Positions 24,676-33,258 of a stretch of 64,000 bases of DNA are shown in pieces. The notes beneath the pieces were generated by a model that was given only the letters and a program-made list of their open reading frames with translations, ran no database searches and was not told the origin of the DNA. Origin of the DNA: an uncultured Dorea sp. (GTDB lineage: Bacteria; Bacillota_A; Clostridia; Lachnospirales; Lachnospiraceae); NCBI GenBank assembly GCA_910578865.1, contig CAJTRM010000001.1, positions 186,248 through 250,247 on the forward strand, in the 5' to 3' direction. Made by a program: the position numbers and the translations under genes. Within the stretch, counting starts at the first letter, position 1. Each line of letters starts with the position of its first letter.

Positions 24676-25491
24676 ATGGCTAGAAAAAGCAATAAAACCG
24701 AACATGTCCTGAACCTTTTATCCGGACATGATGCAAAAACAGAAACCCCGGAAGAAACAGAAGCTTCATCTGCTGATGCTTCTCCTTCCACAGTGAGTGA
24801 GACTCCTCAAAAAGAAGCCCCCGGGGCCGCCGCTCCCCAGGCAGTATCTGTCATAGACACTACAGAAGAGGATCCTCTGGCTGAACTGATCCAGAATAAA
24901 TTATCCGATGAATTTGAAAAGCAGCTGTCCGGGGAAGATTCAGAACACAGACCCGATACTTCGGCCGACACAGATGACGGGCAAGAGCCGGCAGACCTGC
25001 CCGTTACTGAACAACCGGAAGCACCGGCTTCACTGGAACCCGCAACTCCACCGGTTTCTTCCGAACAACCGGAAGCACCGGCTTCACCGGAACCCACTGA
25101 ACAGCCGGAACCCCCGGCTTCACCAGAACCTGCTGAACAGCCGGAGCCTTCAGCTTCACCGGTTTCTTCCGAACCCGTTCCACAGCCCGTTCCGGAACCT
25201 GTAAAGGCAGCTCCGGAGCCGGAACCGGATTTTGTTCCGGTCAATGTAATGGAACGAATCGTAACGGACAAGATTGATTATTTTATGAATCAATTTGAAG
25301 TGTGCAAATGTGACCGATGCCGTGCCGATGCAATCGCACTGACACTTACCGGCCTTCAGCCCCGCTACATTGTCACTGCTCCGGCAGCTGTCGATCCGCT
25401 TCTAAGCTATTATTCCAATAAATATACGGCTGACGTTATCGTGGAGGCCACAAAAGCCTGCATGGTCGTAAAAGAAAAACCACGGCATTAA
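24676..25491 (+). CDS. ComFB-domain protein with basic N-terminus and Pro/Glu repeat linker
   Basis: This 271-residue protein has three parts. Residues 1-17 are basic (MARKSNKTEHVLNLLSG), similar in style to the short peptides with which ParA partners stimulate ParA ATPases. Residues about 30-185 are a low-complexity linker with repeats such as EQPEAPASPEP. Residues 187-268 match the ComFB family (VMERIVTDKIDYFM; CKCDRC with Cys210, 212 and 215; ALTLTGLQPRYIV). ComFB proteins have recently been reported as receptors of cyclic dinucleotides. It is in an operon with parA, AGGAGGT before the ATG. A ParA adaptor or cargo role is inferred and not shown. Confidence 0.8.
   Translation: MARKSNKTEHVLNLLSGHDAKTETPEETEASSADASPSTVSETPQKEAPGAAAPQAVSVIDTTEEDPLAELIQNKLSDEFEKQLSGEDSEHRPDTSADTDDGQEPADLPVTEQPEAPASLEPATPPVSSEQPEAPASPEPTEQPEPPASPEPAEQPEPSASPVSSEPVPQPVPEPVKAAPEPEPDFVPVNVMERIVTDKIDYFMNQFEVCKCDRCRADAIALTLTGLQPRYIVTAPAAVDPLLSYYSNKYTADVIVEATKACMVVKEKPRH
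25061..25170 (+). repeat. Imperfect tandem repeats in the ComFB-protein linker
   Basis: The DNA repeats units such as gaacaaccggaagcaccg and gcttcaccggaacc, encoding EQPE(A/P)PASPEP. A related unit begins near 25010. The repeats are degenerate and in frame; length differences between strains would be expected. Confidence 0.7.
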
Positions 25492-25494
25492 AAA

Positions 25495-25535
25495 TTCCCC
25501 GCATTGTTCCGTATTTCCGGAAACAATGCGGGGAA
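25495..25535. terminator. Bidirectional terminator between the ComFB gene and the EAL/HDOD gene
   Basis: A 14-bp GC-rich stem (25495-25508 with 25522-25535) has T-rich DNA on the plus side (CATTTTATTT) and AAAA before the left arm, giving TTTT on the minus strand. It closes both convergent transcripts. Confidence 0.9.
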
Positions 25536-25539
25536 CATT

Positions 25540-26775
25540 TTATTTCTGAAGTACAATATTCTCCCAGATTTCATTCACTTCTTCTACACATTCCATATAG
25601 AGCTGTGCCATAACGTTTGTCTGAAGTCCAAGTTCTTCGGCAAGTTTCCTGATCTCGCCCCACTCAGCCCTCTCATAGCACATAACCAGGCGGTACAGCT
25701 TTCCTGCATCTCCTTCGCCGGATATGAGCGCTGTCTTTATCTCTTCGAGAATCGGAATCTCATTCAGAATCTCTTCGATTGATGCGTCAATCATATATTC
25801 CAGAGTAGAGAACATTCCCATCAGATACGCATCTGAACTGTTGATCGGGAATTTTTTCAGCTTCTTGACAAGCGCTGCTGCGAAATTCGCACGCATAAAT
25901 GACGCTTTCAGCAGTTCTTCTGATCCGGTATCCCCTTCTTTGAAACTCAAAAGGTAGATCCACTGCTTCAGCTGCGTAATACCTACACGTACAATTGCCT
26001 GCCGGATCGATGCTGTCTCATGGTGAGCCGCAAAATAAGCAGAGTTCGCCATCTTAAGGAGGGCATAGGTAAGAGAGGCGTCTCTTCCTACAATTTCCTC
26101 CAGAGCCTCTATATTCGGTTCATCCTTTGTAACCTCAATAATCAACTGATAAAGATTTCCCTGCAGATACTCCATCTTGTTCGTCTTGGTTATCATAGCG
26201 TCGGATATATAATTACCCTCTACATAATCTACACCCAGCGTTTTCGCGTACTCATATGTCTCCTTCGTGTTGACTCCTGTGGCGACAAACTGTTTCTGAA
26301 AACCATGAGCCATCTCCACCAGATTCTCCAGGGAACGTTTGTCAGCATCATTCATTTTACCGGAAATATCTACTTTAATATAGTCTACATATTCCAGCAT
26401 ACTAAAATACTTCGGAGCAAACTGGAAATCATTAATAGCGAAACGATATCCTTCTCCTTTAAATCTGTCAATCAGAACCGCTGCAAGGGGATGGATTACA
26501 ATATTATCTTCAATCTGTATGATAATCCTTTCTTTATCGAAGATCTTTGGTGTATTCCGAAACAGGAGCGCCGGAGTAAATGTCATAAATGTCTGTTTCT
26601 CATTAAAGATCCTGTTGGAATTCTCAGACAAAAATGCGATTACCGCACTCGCTGCCATACTGTCCGCACTGGAATTATATAAGCTTTCTTCGTCACTCTG
26701 AAGCATAAGCTCATATCCGATAATGGCATCTGTTTTTGCATCCTTAATTGCCTGTCTGACTACACATTTATCCAT
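25540..26775 (-). CDS. EAL/HDOD-domain signalling protein (YuxH-like, degenerate EAL)
   Basis: This 411-residue protein has an EAL-like N-terminal half followed by a HDOD half (from about residue 210: LEEIVGRDASLTYALLKMANSAYF). The EAL motif is lost (GYELML in place of EALLR-type), although YIKVDI is recognisable, so cyclic-di-GMP hydrolysis is unlikely; such proteins usually act as sensors or adaptors. It overlaps the end of cheV by 8 bp, so it is the last gene of the large fla/che operon. It converges on the ComFB-domain gene, a possible cyclic-dinucleotide link. Confidence 0.85.
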   Translation of the reverse strand: MDKCVVRQAIKDAKTDAIIGYELMLQSDEESLYNSSADSMAASAVIAFLSENSNRIFNEKQTFMTFTPALLFRNTPKIFDKERIIIQIEDNIVIHPLAAVLIDRFKGEGYRFAINDFQFAPKYFSMLEYVDYIKVDISGKMNDADKRSLENLVEMAHGFQKQFVATGVNTKETYEYAKTLGVDYVEGNYISDAMITKTNKMEYLQGNLYQLIIEVTKDEPNIEALEEIVGRDASLTYALLKMANSAYFAAHHETASIRQAIVRVGITQLKQWIYLLSFKEGDTGSEELLKASFMRANFAAALVKKLKKFPINSSDAYLMGMFSTLEYMIDASIEEILNEIPILEEIKTALISGEGDAGKLYRLVMCYERAEWGEIRKLAEELGLQTNVMAQLYMECVEEVNEIWENIVLQK

Positions 26776-27691
26776 GCTGCGTCTCCTTCCGTTCCAGCAG
26801 ACTGTCCATCACTTCCACAAGATGGCCGATCTCCGGTTTAGACAGCTGCTCATCTGCCCCTAATTTCTTGCCCTTGATCTGCATTTCCCTGTTAATCAAT
26901 GAAGAGAAGATAATGATCGGAATCCTCTTCATCTTCGGATCATCCTTTACTAATTTGGTCAGACGATGTCCGTCCATTTCCGGCATCTCAATATCGGTGA
27001 TCAACAAGCTGGCCAGCTGATCAAAGTCCGGACTGTCTTTGATGGAGCAGAGATATTCCCACGCCTCTTTCCCGTTATTGAAATACGTAATATTCTTATA
27101 GCCTGCACGCATCAGTGAATCCTTTATCATCTTTGACAGAAGGATAGAGTCTTCCGCCAGAACAATATTGTATAATTTGTCTGAGCGTTTTCCAAGCCTG
27201 TCAATCTCATCTATCTGGATGGTAGTCTCGGGCGCAATCTCTGCCACGATCTTCTCAAAATCAAGTATTGTGACCAGGTTTTTATTACACTGGGCAATTC
27301 CTGTAGCTACGCCTTCTTCCCCACGGCTGATCGTGTTATCCGGCTTCTGGATATCCTCCCAGGATATCCGGCTGATTCCCACCACCGTGTGTACGCGGAA
27401 CGCAATGTTAACCTTGTTAAAATTCGTAATGATAAAAAGGTTCCTTTCATCCTTTCCTTCTGTCTGACCGGTCAGATATTTCGGAAGGTCGATAACCGTC
27501 ATAAGAATATCTCTCGGTTTGAAGATACCTTCTACCGCTTCATGGGAGTGAGGAATAGGCTTTACTTTATCTGCCATCATAATCTCCCGCACTTTTGCAA
27601 CGTTAATTCCATATAACTCACCATATATGGTAAATTGCATGATCTCAATCTCATTTGTCCCCGATTCCAATAAAATTTCAGTATCAGCCAT
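26768..27691 (-). CDS. cheV: Chemotaxis coupling protein CheV
   Basis: This 307-residue protein joins a CheW-like domain (about 15-160; LYGINVAKVREIM) to a receiver domain (about 172-300). The receiver has the acidic pocket LAEDS and the phospho-acceptor Asp233 in ITDIEMPEMDG, and a late KPE that includes the conserved Lys. CheV couples receptors to CheA and helps adaptation. No cheA or cheW is in the window. It is followed by the EAL/HDOD gene with an 8-bp overlap. Confidence 0.93.
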   Translation of the reverse strand: MADTEILLESGTNEIEIMQFTIYGELYGINVAKVREIMMADKVKPIPHSHEAVEGIFKPRDILMTVIDLPKYLTGQTEGKDERNLFIITNFNKVNIAFRVHTVVGISRISWEDIQKPDNTISRGEEGVATGIAQCNKNLVTILDFEKIVAEIAPETTIQIDEIDRLGKRSDKLYNIVLAEDSILLSKMIKDSLMRAGYKNITYFNNGKEAWEYLCSIKDSPDFDQLASLLITDIEMPEMDGHRLTKLVKDDPKMKRIPIIIFSSLINREMQIKGKKLGADEQLSKPEIGHLVEVMDSLLERKETQHG

Positions 27692-27760
27692 TACACACTC
27701 TCTCCTTTACGTTCTTTTTCATCATATTGGCACAGTACCTTCTGTCCTGTTATTCTTCTT

Positions 27761-28243
27761 TTACAGGCTCCTCTCTGGTTTACCCACAGTCCTGATCTTC
27801 ACCTGCCCTGTTTCTACATCCATCAGCATTGTCCTTGCATAGTTCAGGCCGGTATCTTCTCCGGAGATACGAAGTCCTTCCGCCGCAAGTGTCTTCTTCA
27901 CCATCTGGACATTCCTTTCTCCGATATTGCCGAGGTTTCCGCCGCCTTTCATGTCAAACATTTTCGCTCCGCCTGCAATCTTACATACCATCCTGCCTTT
28001 GACTGCTCCAAAGGCAGTCATTTTACGAAGGGTTTCCCGAATCCCCGAATCTGCATATTTAAAAATATTTGCCTCATTAACCTGGCTTTTTTCCGGAAGC
28101 ATAATATGCAACAGCGCCCCCAGCTTAATCATCGGATCATAAAAGGAAATTCCAACACATGAGCCCAAAGCGTATGTAATCAGCACACCTTCCCGCCTTG
28201 TCAACTTCATATCTGCAATCCCCACTGATATTTGTTTGCCCAT
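27761..28243 (-). CDS. cheD: Chemoreceptor glutamine deamidase CheD
   Basis: This 160-residue protein is CheD. The catalytic Cys is in LGSCVGI and the catalytic His in LLHIML; the GGAKMF segment is also conserved. It deamidates receptor glutamines and, in Bacillus, works together with CheC. It lies 3 bp downstream of cheC, the usual pairing. Confidence 0.95.
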   Translation of the reverse strand: MGKQISVGIADMKLTRREGVLITYALGSCVGISFYDPMIKLGALLHIMLPEKSQVNEANIFKYADSGIRETLRKMTAFGAVKGRMVCKIAGGAKMFDMKGGGNLGNIGERNVQMVKKTLAAEGLRISGEDTGLNYARTMLMDVETGQVKIRTVGKPERSL

Positions 28244-28246
28244 TTA

Positions 28247-28867
28247 TCACTCAACTCCTAGCTCTTTCATCAGAACATTCAGTGATTCTACATCTGGCAA
28301 AAGAAGCATATCACTGTCCAGTTCTCTTTCACCTATTTTAAACTTGCCTGTTATCATCATAATCCTGTCAGAATTGATTCCCATAGTTGCCATAGGAAGA
28401 CTTAAGATGCCTCCCAGCATATTGACTGCCATCTGAGGAACAGATAAATTAACGTCCACACTTGTCAAAGACGACAGTGCATTAATATATGACGAAATCA
28501 TTATATTCCCGACCTCCGTCAATACAGAGGTATCAATATCATCCAGTTCGAGGAAATTTGTTTCGGCTTTTCCTATCGTCTTCATCAGGATCTCATCTGC
28601 AAACTCCTGTGCAAGAATGAAAAGCATTATCCCTTCTACCCCGCCTGACATCTCAACCAGGATTGCCGCAACTACATCCTCGGGATCTCCCAGATGCTTC
28701 AGTGCAGCATTAAACTCCAGGATATTCACCTGCGGCAGCGGCATCTGCACCGGTACGCCCAGCATACTTGACAATGCTGTAGCAGCATTTCCGTTTCCGA
28801 TCGTACCGATCTCCTTCATGATGTCGATCTCCATCTCATTCATATCTTCATATTTGTTTATTGCCAT
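28247..28867 (-). CDS. cheC: CheY-P phosphatase CheC
   Basis: This 206-residue protein has the two half-sites of CheC. The family motif is (D/S)x3Ex2N followed by 22 residues and Pro. The second site (SVLTEVGN, then Pro at the right distance) is intact. The first (DIMKEIGT, then Pro) has Thr where Asn is expected, so that site is probably weak or inactive. CheC removes phosphate from CheY and pairs with CheD encoded next to it. GTGAGG precedes the ATG. Confidence 0.93.
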   Translation of the reverse strand: MAINKYEDMNEMEIDIMKEIGTIGNGNAATALSSMLGVPVQMPLPQVNILEFNAALKHLGDPEDVVAAILVEMSGGVEGIMLFILAQEFADEILMKTIGKAETNFLELDDIDTSVLTEVGNIMISSYINALSSLTSVDVNLSVPQMAVNMLGGILSLPMATMGINSDRIMMITGKFKIGERELDSDMLLLPDVESLNVLMKELGVE

Positions 28868-28878
28868 ATTCTACCTCA

Positions 28879-29595
28879 CTATTGTCTTAATGCGTTAATA
28901 GTACTTACCACTTCGTCCGACGTCGTAACCATACGCAGAGCATAGGCATACGCCCTCTGGCTTTCAATCACACGCGAGAAATCATCTGCCACGCTGACGC
29001 CGGACATTTCCAGTGTGTGGTCTACCAGCCTGTCAGCGCCCACCAGATATGGAGCTCCGTTTTTCCCTACCGGGCTAAATTCGTTATTGCCCGTACTCAG
29101 CATGCCGTCCAGAATATCAAAATCATAAATTCCGATCTGCCCGCTCAGCCGTTCGCCGTTTTCTGTGACAAGGATCGGATTGCGGTTTTCATCCAATACC
29201 AGATTACCATTATCATTTACCAGATAAAACTCTGTGCCGAAGGAGGCCATACTGAACCGCCCGTTTCTGGAGTATGTAATTGCATTCGTCTGCGGGTTTC
29301 TCAGCATGAAAAAGCCTTCTCCGTTGATCGCATAATCAAATTTCCCGTCGGTAGGCATATATCCGCTCGCCTCGAAGTTAGTGTCTGTTTTTTCAACAAC
29401 AATCCCAGTTCCTGCCTTAAGCGGTGTTTCCTGCCCATATATATTATTCAGATTATAATACATCAAGTCTGAAAAAACTGCTGTTTTGGGTTTGTAACCA
29501 TAGTTGTTGGCATTGGCAAGATTGTTTGCAATGACATTCATTCTCTGCTGCTCTTCAATGGCACCTCTCGCCGCTGTAAAAAATGATGTATACAT
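28879..29595 (-). CDS. flgG: FlgF/FlgG-family rod protein (second copy)
   Basis: This 238-residue protein has the N-terminal rod/hook motif (QRMNVIANNLANANNYGYK), the middle DYAINGEGFF...YSRNGRFS region and the C-terminal helix (SRVIESQRAYAYALRMV). It is a distal-rod or proximal-rod protein. Two such genes lie in tandem, corresponding to the flhO/flhP pair of Bacillus; which one is FlgF and which FlgG cannot be settled here. GGGAG precedes the ATG. Confidence 0.85.
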   Translation of the reverse strand: MYTSFFTAARGAIEEQQRMNVIANNLANANNYGYKPKTAVFSDLMYYNLNNIYGQETPLKAGTGIVVEKTDTNFEASGYMPTDGKFDYAINGEGFFMLRNPQTNAITYSRNGRFSMASFGTEFYLVNDNGNLVLDENRNPILVTENGERLSGQIGIYDFDILDGMLSTGNNEFSPVGKNGAPYLVGADRLVDHTLEMSGVSVADDFSRVIESQRAYAYALRMVTTSDEVVSTINALRQ

Positions 29596-29627
29596 AGCTG
29601 TCTCCCTTCTTTATTGCATCATCTGTT

Positions 29628-30371
29628 TTATCCGACCGTACCCACCTGTGACATCTTAGCCATCAGCTGGTCGTACATCCTGAGCACCTGCGCTGAACTC
29701 TGAAGTGCCCTCTGGCTGCTCATCATAGCTGTCATTTCGTCTACCATTGATACATTAGAGCCTTCCACATATCTCTGCGTCAATCCGGGCGCCTGCACAT
29801 CCTGCGGCTGGCCGTTTGCCCGGAACACCCCTCCGGTAATCTTTGTAAGCTGATTATAATCTGTAAAATCTACAACACGGATCCTGCCGAAATTCTGAAG
29901 ACCATCGGAGGTCGTGATGTTGCCGCTGGAATCAATCCCTACTTTATCTGTCGTCAGACGAATCGGGCCGTTCGCCCCAAGGACGCGTCCCATCCCCTGA
30001 AGTACAAGATATCCCTGGTCATCCAGATTAAAAGAACCATTCCTGGTATACACTACTCCGTTGTTCGTCTGGATCGCAAAAAAGCCTTTTCCGTTTATAG
30101 CAACATCCAGAGCGCTTCCGGTCTCCCTTAATCCGCCTTCGCTGTAATCTGTAATCCGTTCATCTGCGACAGCCATACGGGAAACTGTTCCCACCGGCGT
30201 CTTGCCTTCCCGGTCATATCTATAGATCAACTCTTCCCGAAAAGTACTTGCCACAAAAGTATCAGCTTTATATCCCGGAGTCAGCACATTGGTCATATTA
30301 TTACTGATAACATTCAGGTTTCTGTTCTGGGTTACCATGCTGGAAGTCAAATCATAAAATCCCTGATACAT
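29628..30371 (-). CDS. flgG: FlgF/FlgG-family rod protein (first copy)
   Basis: This 247-residue protein has the rod motif (NRNLNVISNNMTNVLTPGYK), the LDVAINGKGFF and YTRNGSFNLD segments, and a C-terminal SSQRALQSSAQVLRMYD helix. The frame opens upstream at 30392, but the ATG at 30371 has GGGAG at 7-base spacing and gives the typical short N-terminus MYQGFYDL. It overlaps the end of fliA by 20 bp. It forms part of the flagellar rod together with the second copy. Confidence 0.85.
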   Translation of the reverse strand: MYQGFYDLTSSMVTQNRNLNVISNNMTNVLTPGYKADTFVASTFREELIYRYDREGKTPVGTVSRMAVADERITDYSEGGLRETGSALDVAINGKGFFAIQTNNGVVYTRNGSFNLDDQGYLVLQGMGRVLGANGPIRLTTDKVGIDSSGNITTSDGLQNFGRIRVVDFTDYNQLTKITGGVFRANGQPQDVQAPGLTQRYVEGSNVSMVDEMTAMMSSQRALQSSAQVLRMYDQLMAKMSQVGTVG

Positions 30372-31161
30372 CTCCATTCTCCCTTTCATCATTGAATTTT
30401 TGCATATGTTTCTTTAATTTCTTAATCGCATTTGTATGGATCTGCGAGATCCTCGGCTCACTTACCTCCAGTACCTGTGCAATCTGCCGCATATTCAGCT
30501 CATCCACATAGTACAGCGAAATTACCATCTGCTCATTTTCCTTCAGCTGGCTGATTCCTGCCGCCAGCACTTCAGATGCTTCTTTCTTCAGAAAACACTG
30601 CTCAGGCTGTTCCTTCTCTTCCCCCTGGGGAAGCTGAACTTTACTTTTACTCTCCTGCGCCTCTGCCAACACCATATCCAGAGAAAGGATATTAAATAAA
30701 GCCGCCTTTCTCATAGCCTCCTGATATTTTTCAGGTGTAATCTTCAGATACTCTGTTACTTCCTGAACCGATGGATAATACCCTAATTTATTATATAACG
30801 TTGTGACCGCTTCTTCAATATCTCTTGTGTTCTTTCTTGTACTTCTTGGCACCCAATCCTGTTTTCTTGCCAGGTCAATGATCATTCCCTTGATCCGTTT
30901 GGAAATATATGTCTCAAACTTCACGTTTTTATCCAGGTCATATTTATCAATAGCAGCCATAATGGCAATTACGCCTTCATTGATGATATCGTCCACCTGC
31001 GAAAAGCTCATATAAATATCTCTCATCTGCAGCGCGATACTTTTCACCAGATAGACATACCGCATGACAATCTCCTGCTTAATCTCCAGGCTTTTCGTCT
31101 CTTTATACATTTGTAAAAGTTCTTCATTTGTCTTGTCTTTGTATGGTTCCTGTTTTGTCAT
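30352..31161 (-). CDS. fliA: Flagellar sigma factor FliA (sigma-28, SigD)
   Basis: This 269-residue sigma-70-family protein has region 2 (DIINEGVIAIMAAIDKYD; FETYISKRIKGMIIDLAR), region 3, and region 4 (LNMRQIAQVLEVSEPRISQI). It directs transcription of late flagellar genes such as flagellin and fliD, whose upstream DNA here carries matching -10 boxes. No flgM anti-sigma gene is seen in the window. The ribosome binding site (GGTGGGG) is unremarkable. Confidence 0.93.
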   Translation of the reverse strand: MTKQEPYKDKTNEELLQMYKETKSLEIKQEIVMRYVYLVKSIALQMRDIYMSFSQVDDIINEGVIAIMAAIDKYDLDKNVKFETYISKRIKGMIIDLARKQDWVPRSTRKNTRDIEEAVTTLYNKLGYYPSVQEVTEYLKITPEKYQEAMRKAALFNILSLDMVLAEAQESKSKVQLPQGEEKEQPEQCFLKKEASEVLAAGISQLKENEQMVISLYYVDELNMRQIAQVLEVSEPRISQIHTNAIKKLKKHMQKFNDERENGDVSGIL

Positions 31162-31188
31162 ACTGGCTGCCCCACCTACCGCTTCAAT

Positions 31189-33255
31189 TTACATGGTAAT
31201 ATTTCCAACCGCCTGTATCTGAATATTGTTGTTAATCTCGTTAAATGACAGTACAGATACATTTGGATAAAACTGTTCAATCAGATGATAAAAATGGACT
31301 CTTACAACCTGGCTGGTAAGAATAATCGGATTCTGTGCAAAGTCATTAAATTTCTTCACTTCCTCTGAAAGCTGCGTAATAATACTCTGCATTGTGTCCG
31401 GACTAAGCGCCAGATACATGCCGTGCTCCCCTGTCGTCAGGCTTGTGATAATACTCTTTTCAAGCTCTGCATCCAGCGTCACGACTCTCATACTTCCTCC
31501 CTCGCAGAACTTCCTCGTAATCGTCCTCTTAAGTGCAACACGGATATTTTCTGTAATGGAATCTATGTCCTTCACTGTCATTGCTGAATCTATAATTGTC
31601 TCCATAATCGTTTCCATATCTTTGATTGGAATCCCCTCCTTCAGGAGGTTCGTAAGGATCTTCTGGAAATTGCCGTAGGAAATCACTGACGGTATCAATT
31701 CGTCTACAAGCTCCGGGGACTGCTTCTTCATATTATCCAGCAGACGAACGATCTCCTGCCTGTTGATCAGTTCATAAGCATGTTTTTTCACCGTCTCGGA
31801 AAGATGGGTCAGCATAACAGACAATGGGTCAATGACTGTATATCCGTAGATCTCTGCCATTTCTTTTTTATCCATTGTGATCCACTTGCTTGGAATACCA
31901 TATGCGGGCTCAATCGTGTCAATTCCATCTATATGCTTCTCCGGATTCGGAGGTTCCAGTGCAAGGTAATAATCTACAAGAATTTCACCCTTTGCTACCT
32001 CTTCTCCTTTGATCTTAATTACATATTGGTTCGTATTCAGACTGGAACTGTCACGCAGCCGGATGGAAGGGATTACAAGTCCCATCTCCTGTGCGTACTG
32101 ACGTCTGAAGATTACGATACGGTCAATCATCTTACCGCCGCTTCCTTCATCCACCAGCGGAATCAGGCTGTATCCGAATTCCATCTCTATCGGTTCAACT
32201 GTAATCAGTGAATATACACTGTTGATATCCTTAAAGCTTGCCTCAGCGGCGGCGGCTTCTTCCTGGCTGGCTGCAGTATCTATAGCCTCGGCTCTCTGAA
32301 CGCCTTCAGCCATTTCCTGCATCTTACGTATCAGACGCCATCCTCCAAGCATCAGACACAGGGAAATTACCCCCAGCTGGAACTTCGGCATTCCCGGGAT
32401 GACCAGCAGGATTGCAAGTACCCCGCCCGCCATCATAATAGCTCTCGGCTGAGCCATAAACTGGCTGGATGCGTCCTCGTTCAGACTTCCGTCCGAGACA
32501 GCACGGGTAACAATCATACCTGTTGCCGTAGAAATCAACAGAGACGGAATCTGTGACACAAGTCCGTCACCGACAGTTGCAATGGAATATACAGACAGCA
32601 CTTCTGTAATCTCCATGCCTCCCTGAACCATACCAATGATCATACCGCCAAGGAAATTGACCGCGGTAATGATCAGGGACATAATAGCATCCCCTTTTAC
32701 GATCTTGGTCGCACCATCCATAGATCCGTAGAAATCCGCTTCCTTCTGAATCTTATAGCGCCTCTCTCTGGCCTCCTGTTCATTGATCAGGCCGCTTCCC
32801 AGGTCTGCGTCAATCGCCATCTGCTTACCCGGCATAGCATCCAGTGTAAATCTTGCCGCAACCTCTGCTACACGCTCGGCGCCCTTTGTGATAACGATAA
32901 ACTGTACCAGGACGATGATCAGAAATATAATAAACCCTACTACGACGTTCCCCTGAAGGACAAAATCCCCCATAGAACGAATCACGGCACCGGCAGAACC
33001 GCCGTTTCCAAGGATGCTCCTTGTAGAAGATATATTAATTCCGATACGGAACAACGTCGTAATAAGGAGCATTGACGGGAAAATAGAAAATTCCAGCGGC
33101 TCCTTTATATTCATACTGATCAAAAGAATAATTAATGATATTGAGATGTTAAGAATAATCATAACATCCAGCAAAAATGTATTAAGCGGTATAATCAACA
33201 GCAATACGATCATTACAACGATCAGCGCTACCGCATTATTTAATATTCTTTTCAT
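31189..33255 (-). CDS. flhA: Flagellar type III export protein FlhA
   Basis: This 688-residue protein has an N-terminal membrane half of about eight segments, with the conserved cytoplasmic loop (ARFTLDAMPGKQMAIDADLG), and a C-terminal cytosolic half that docks export chaperones. It forms the nonameric export gate. It follows flhB by 3 bp. The flhF and flhG genes that follow flhA in Bacillus are absent here; fliA comes next. Confidence 0.96.
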   Translation of the reverse strand: MKRILNNAVALIVVMIVLLLIIPLNTFLLDVMIILNISISLIILLISMNIKEPLEFSIFPSMLLITTLFRIGINISSTRSILGNGGSAGAVIRSMGDFVLQGNVVVGFIIFLIIVLVQFIVITKGAERVAEVAARFTLDAMPGKQMAIDADLGSGLINEQEARERRYKIQKEADFYGSMDGATKIVKGDAIMSLIITAVNFLGGMIIGMVQGGMEITEVLSVYSIATVGDGLVSQIPSLLISTATGMIVTRAVSDGSLNEDASSQFMAQPRAIMMAGGVLAILLVIPGMPKFQLGVISLCLMLGGWRLIRKMQEMAEGVQRAEAIDTAASQEEAAAAEASFKDINSVYSLITVEPIEMEFGYSLIPLVDEGSGGKMIDRIVIFRRQYAQEMGLVIPSIRLRDSSSLNTNQYVIKIKGEEVAKGEILVDYYLALEPPNPEKHIDGIDTIEPAYGIPSKWITMDKKEMAEIYGYTVIDPLSVMLTHLSETVKKHAYELINRQEIVRLLDNMKKQSPELVDELIPSVISYGNFQKILTNLLKEGIPIKDMETIMETIIDSAMTVKDIDSITENIRVALKRTITRKFCEGGSMRVVTLDAELEKSIITSLTTGEHGMYLALSPDTMQSIITQLSEEVKKFNDFAQNPIILTSQVVRVHFYHLIEQFYPNVSVLSFNEINNNIQIQAVGNITM

Positions 33256-33258
33256 TGT

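Noticed and set aside
25010..25200. Repeats considered as a CRISPR array
   Set aside because: The repeats are short, imperfect, contiguous, and in frame with a coding region; there are no spacers.
24807..25271. Minus-strand open frame rich in Ser, Gly and Ala
   Set aside because: A by-product of the repetitive Pro/Glu codons of the ComFB-domain gene on the other strand.
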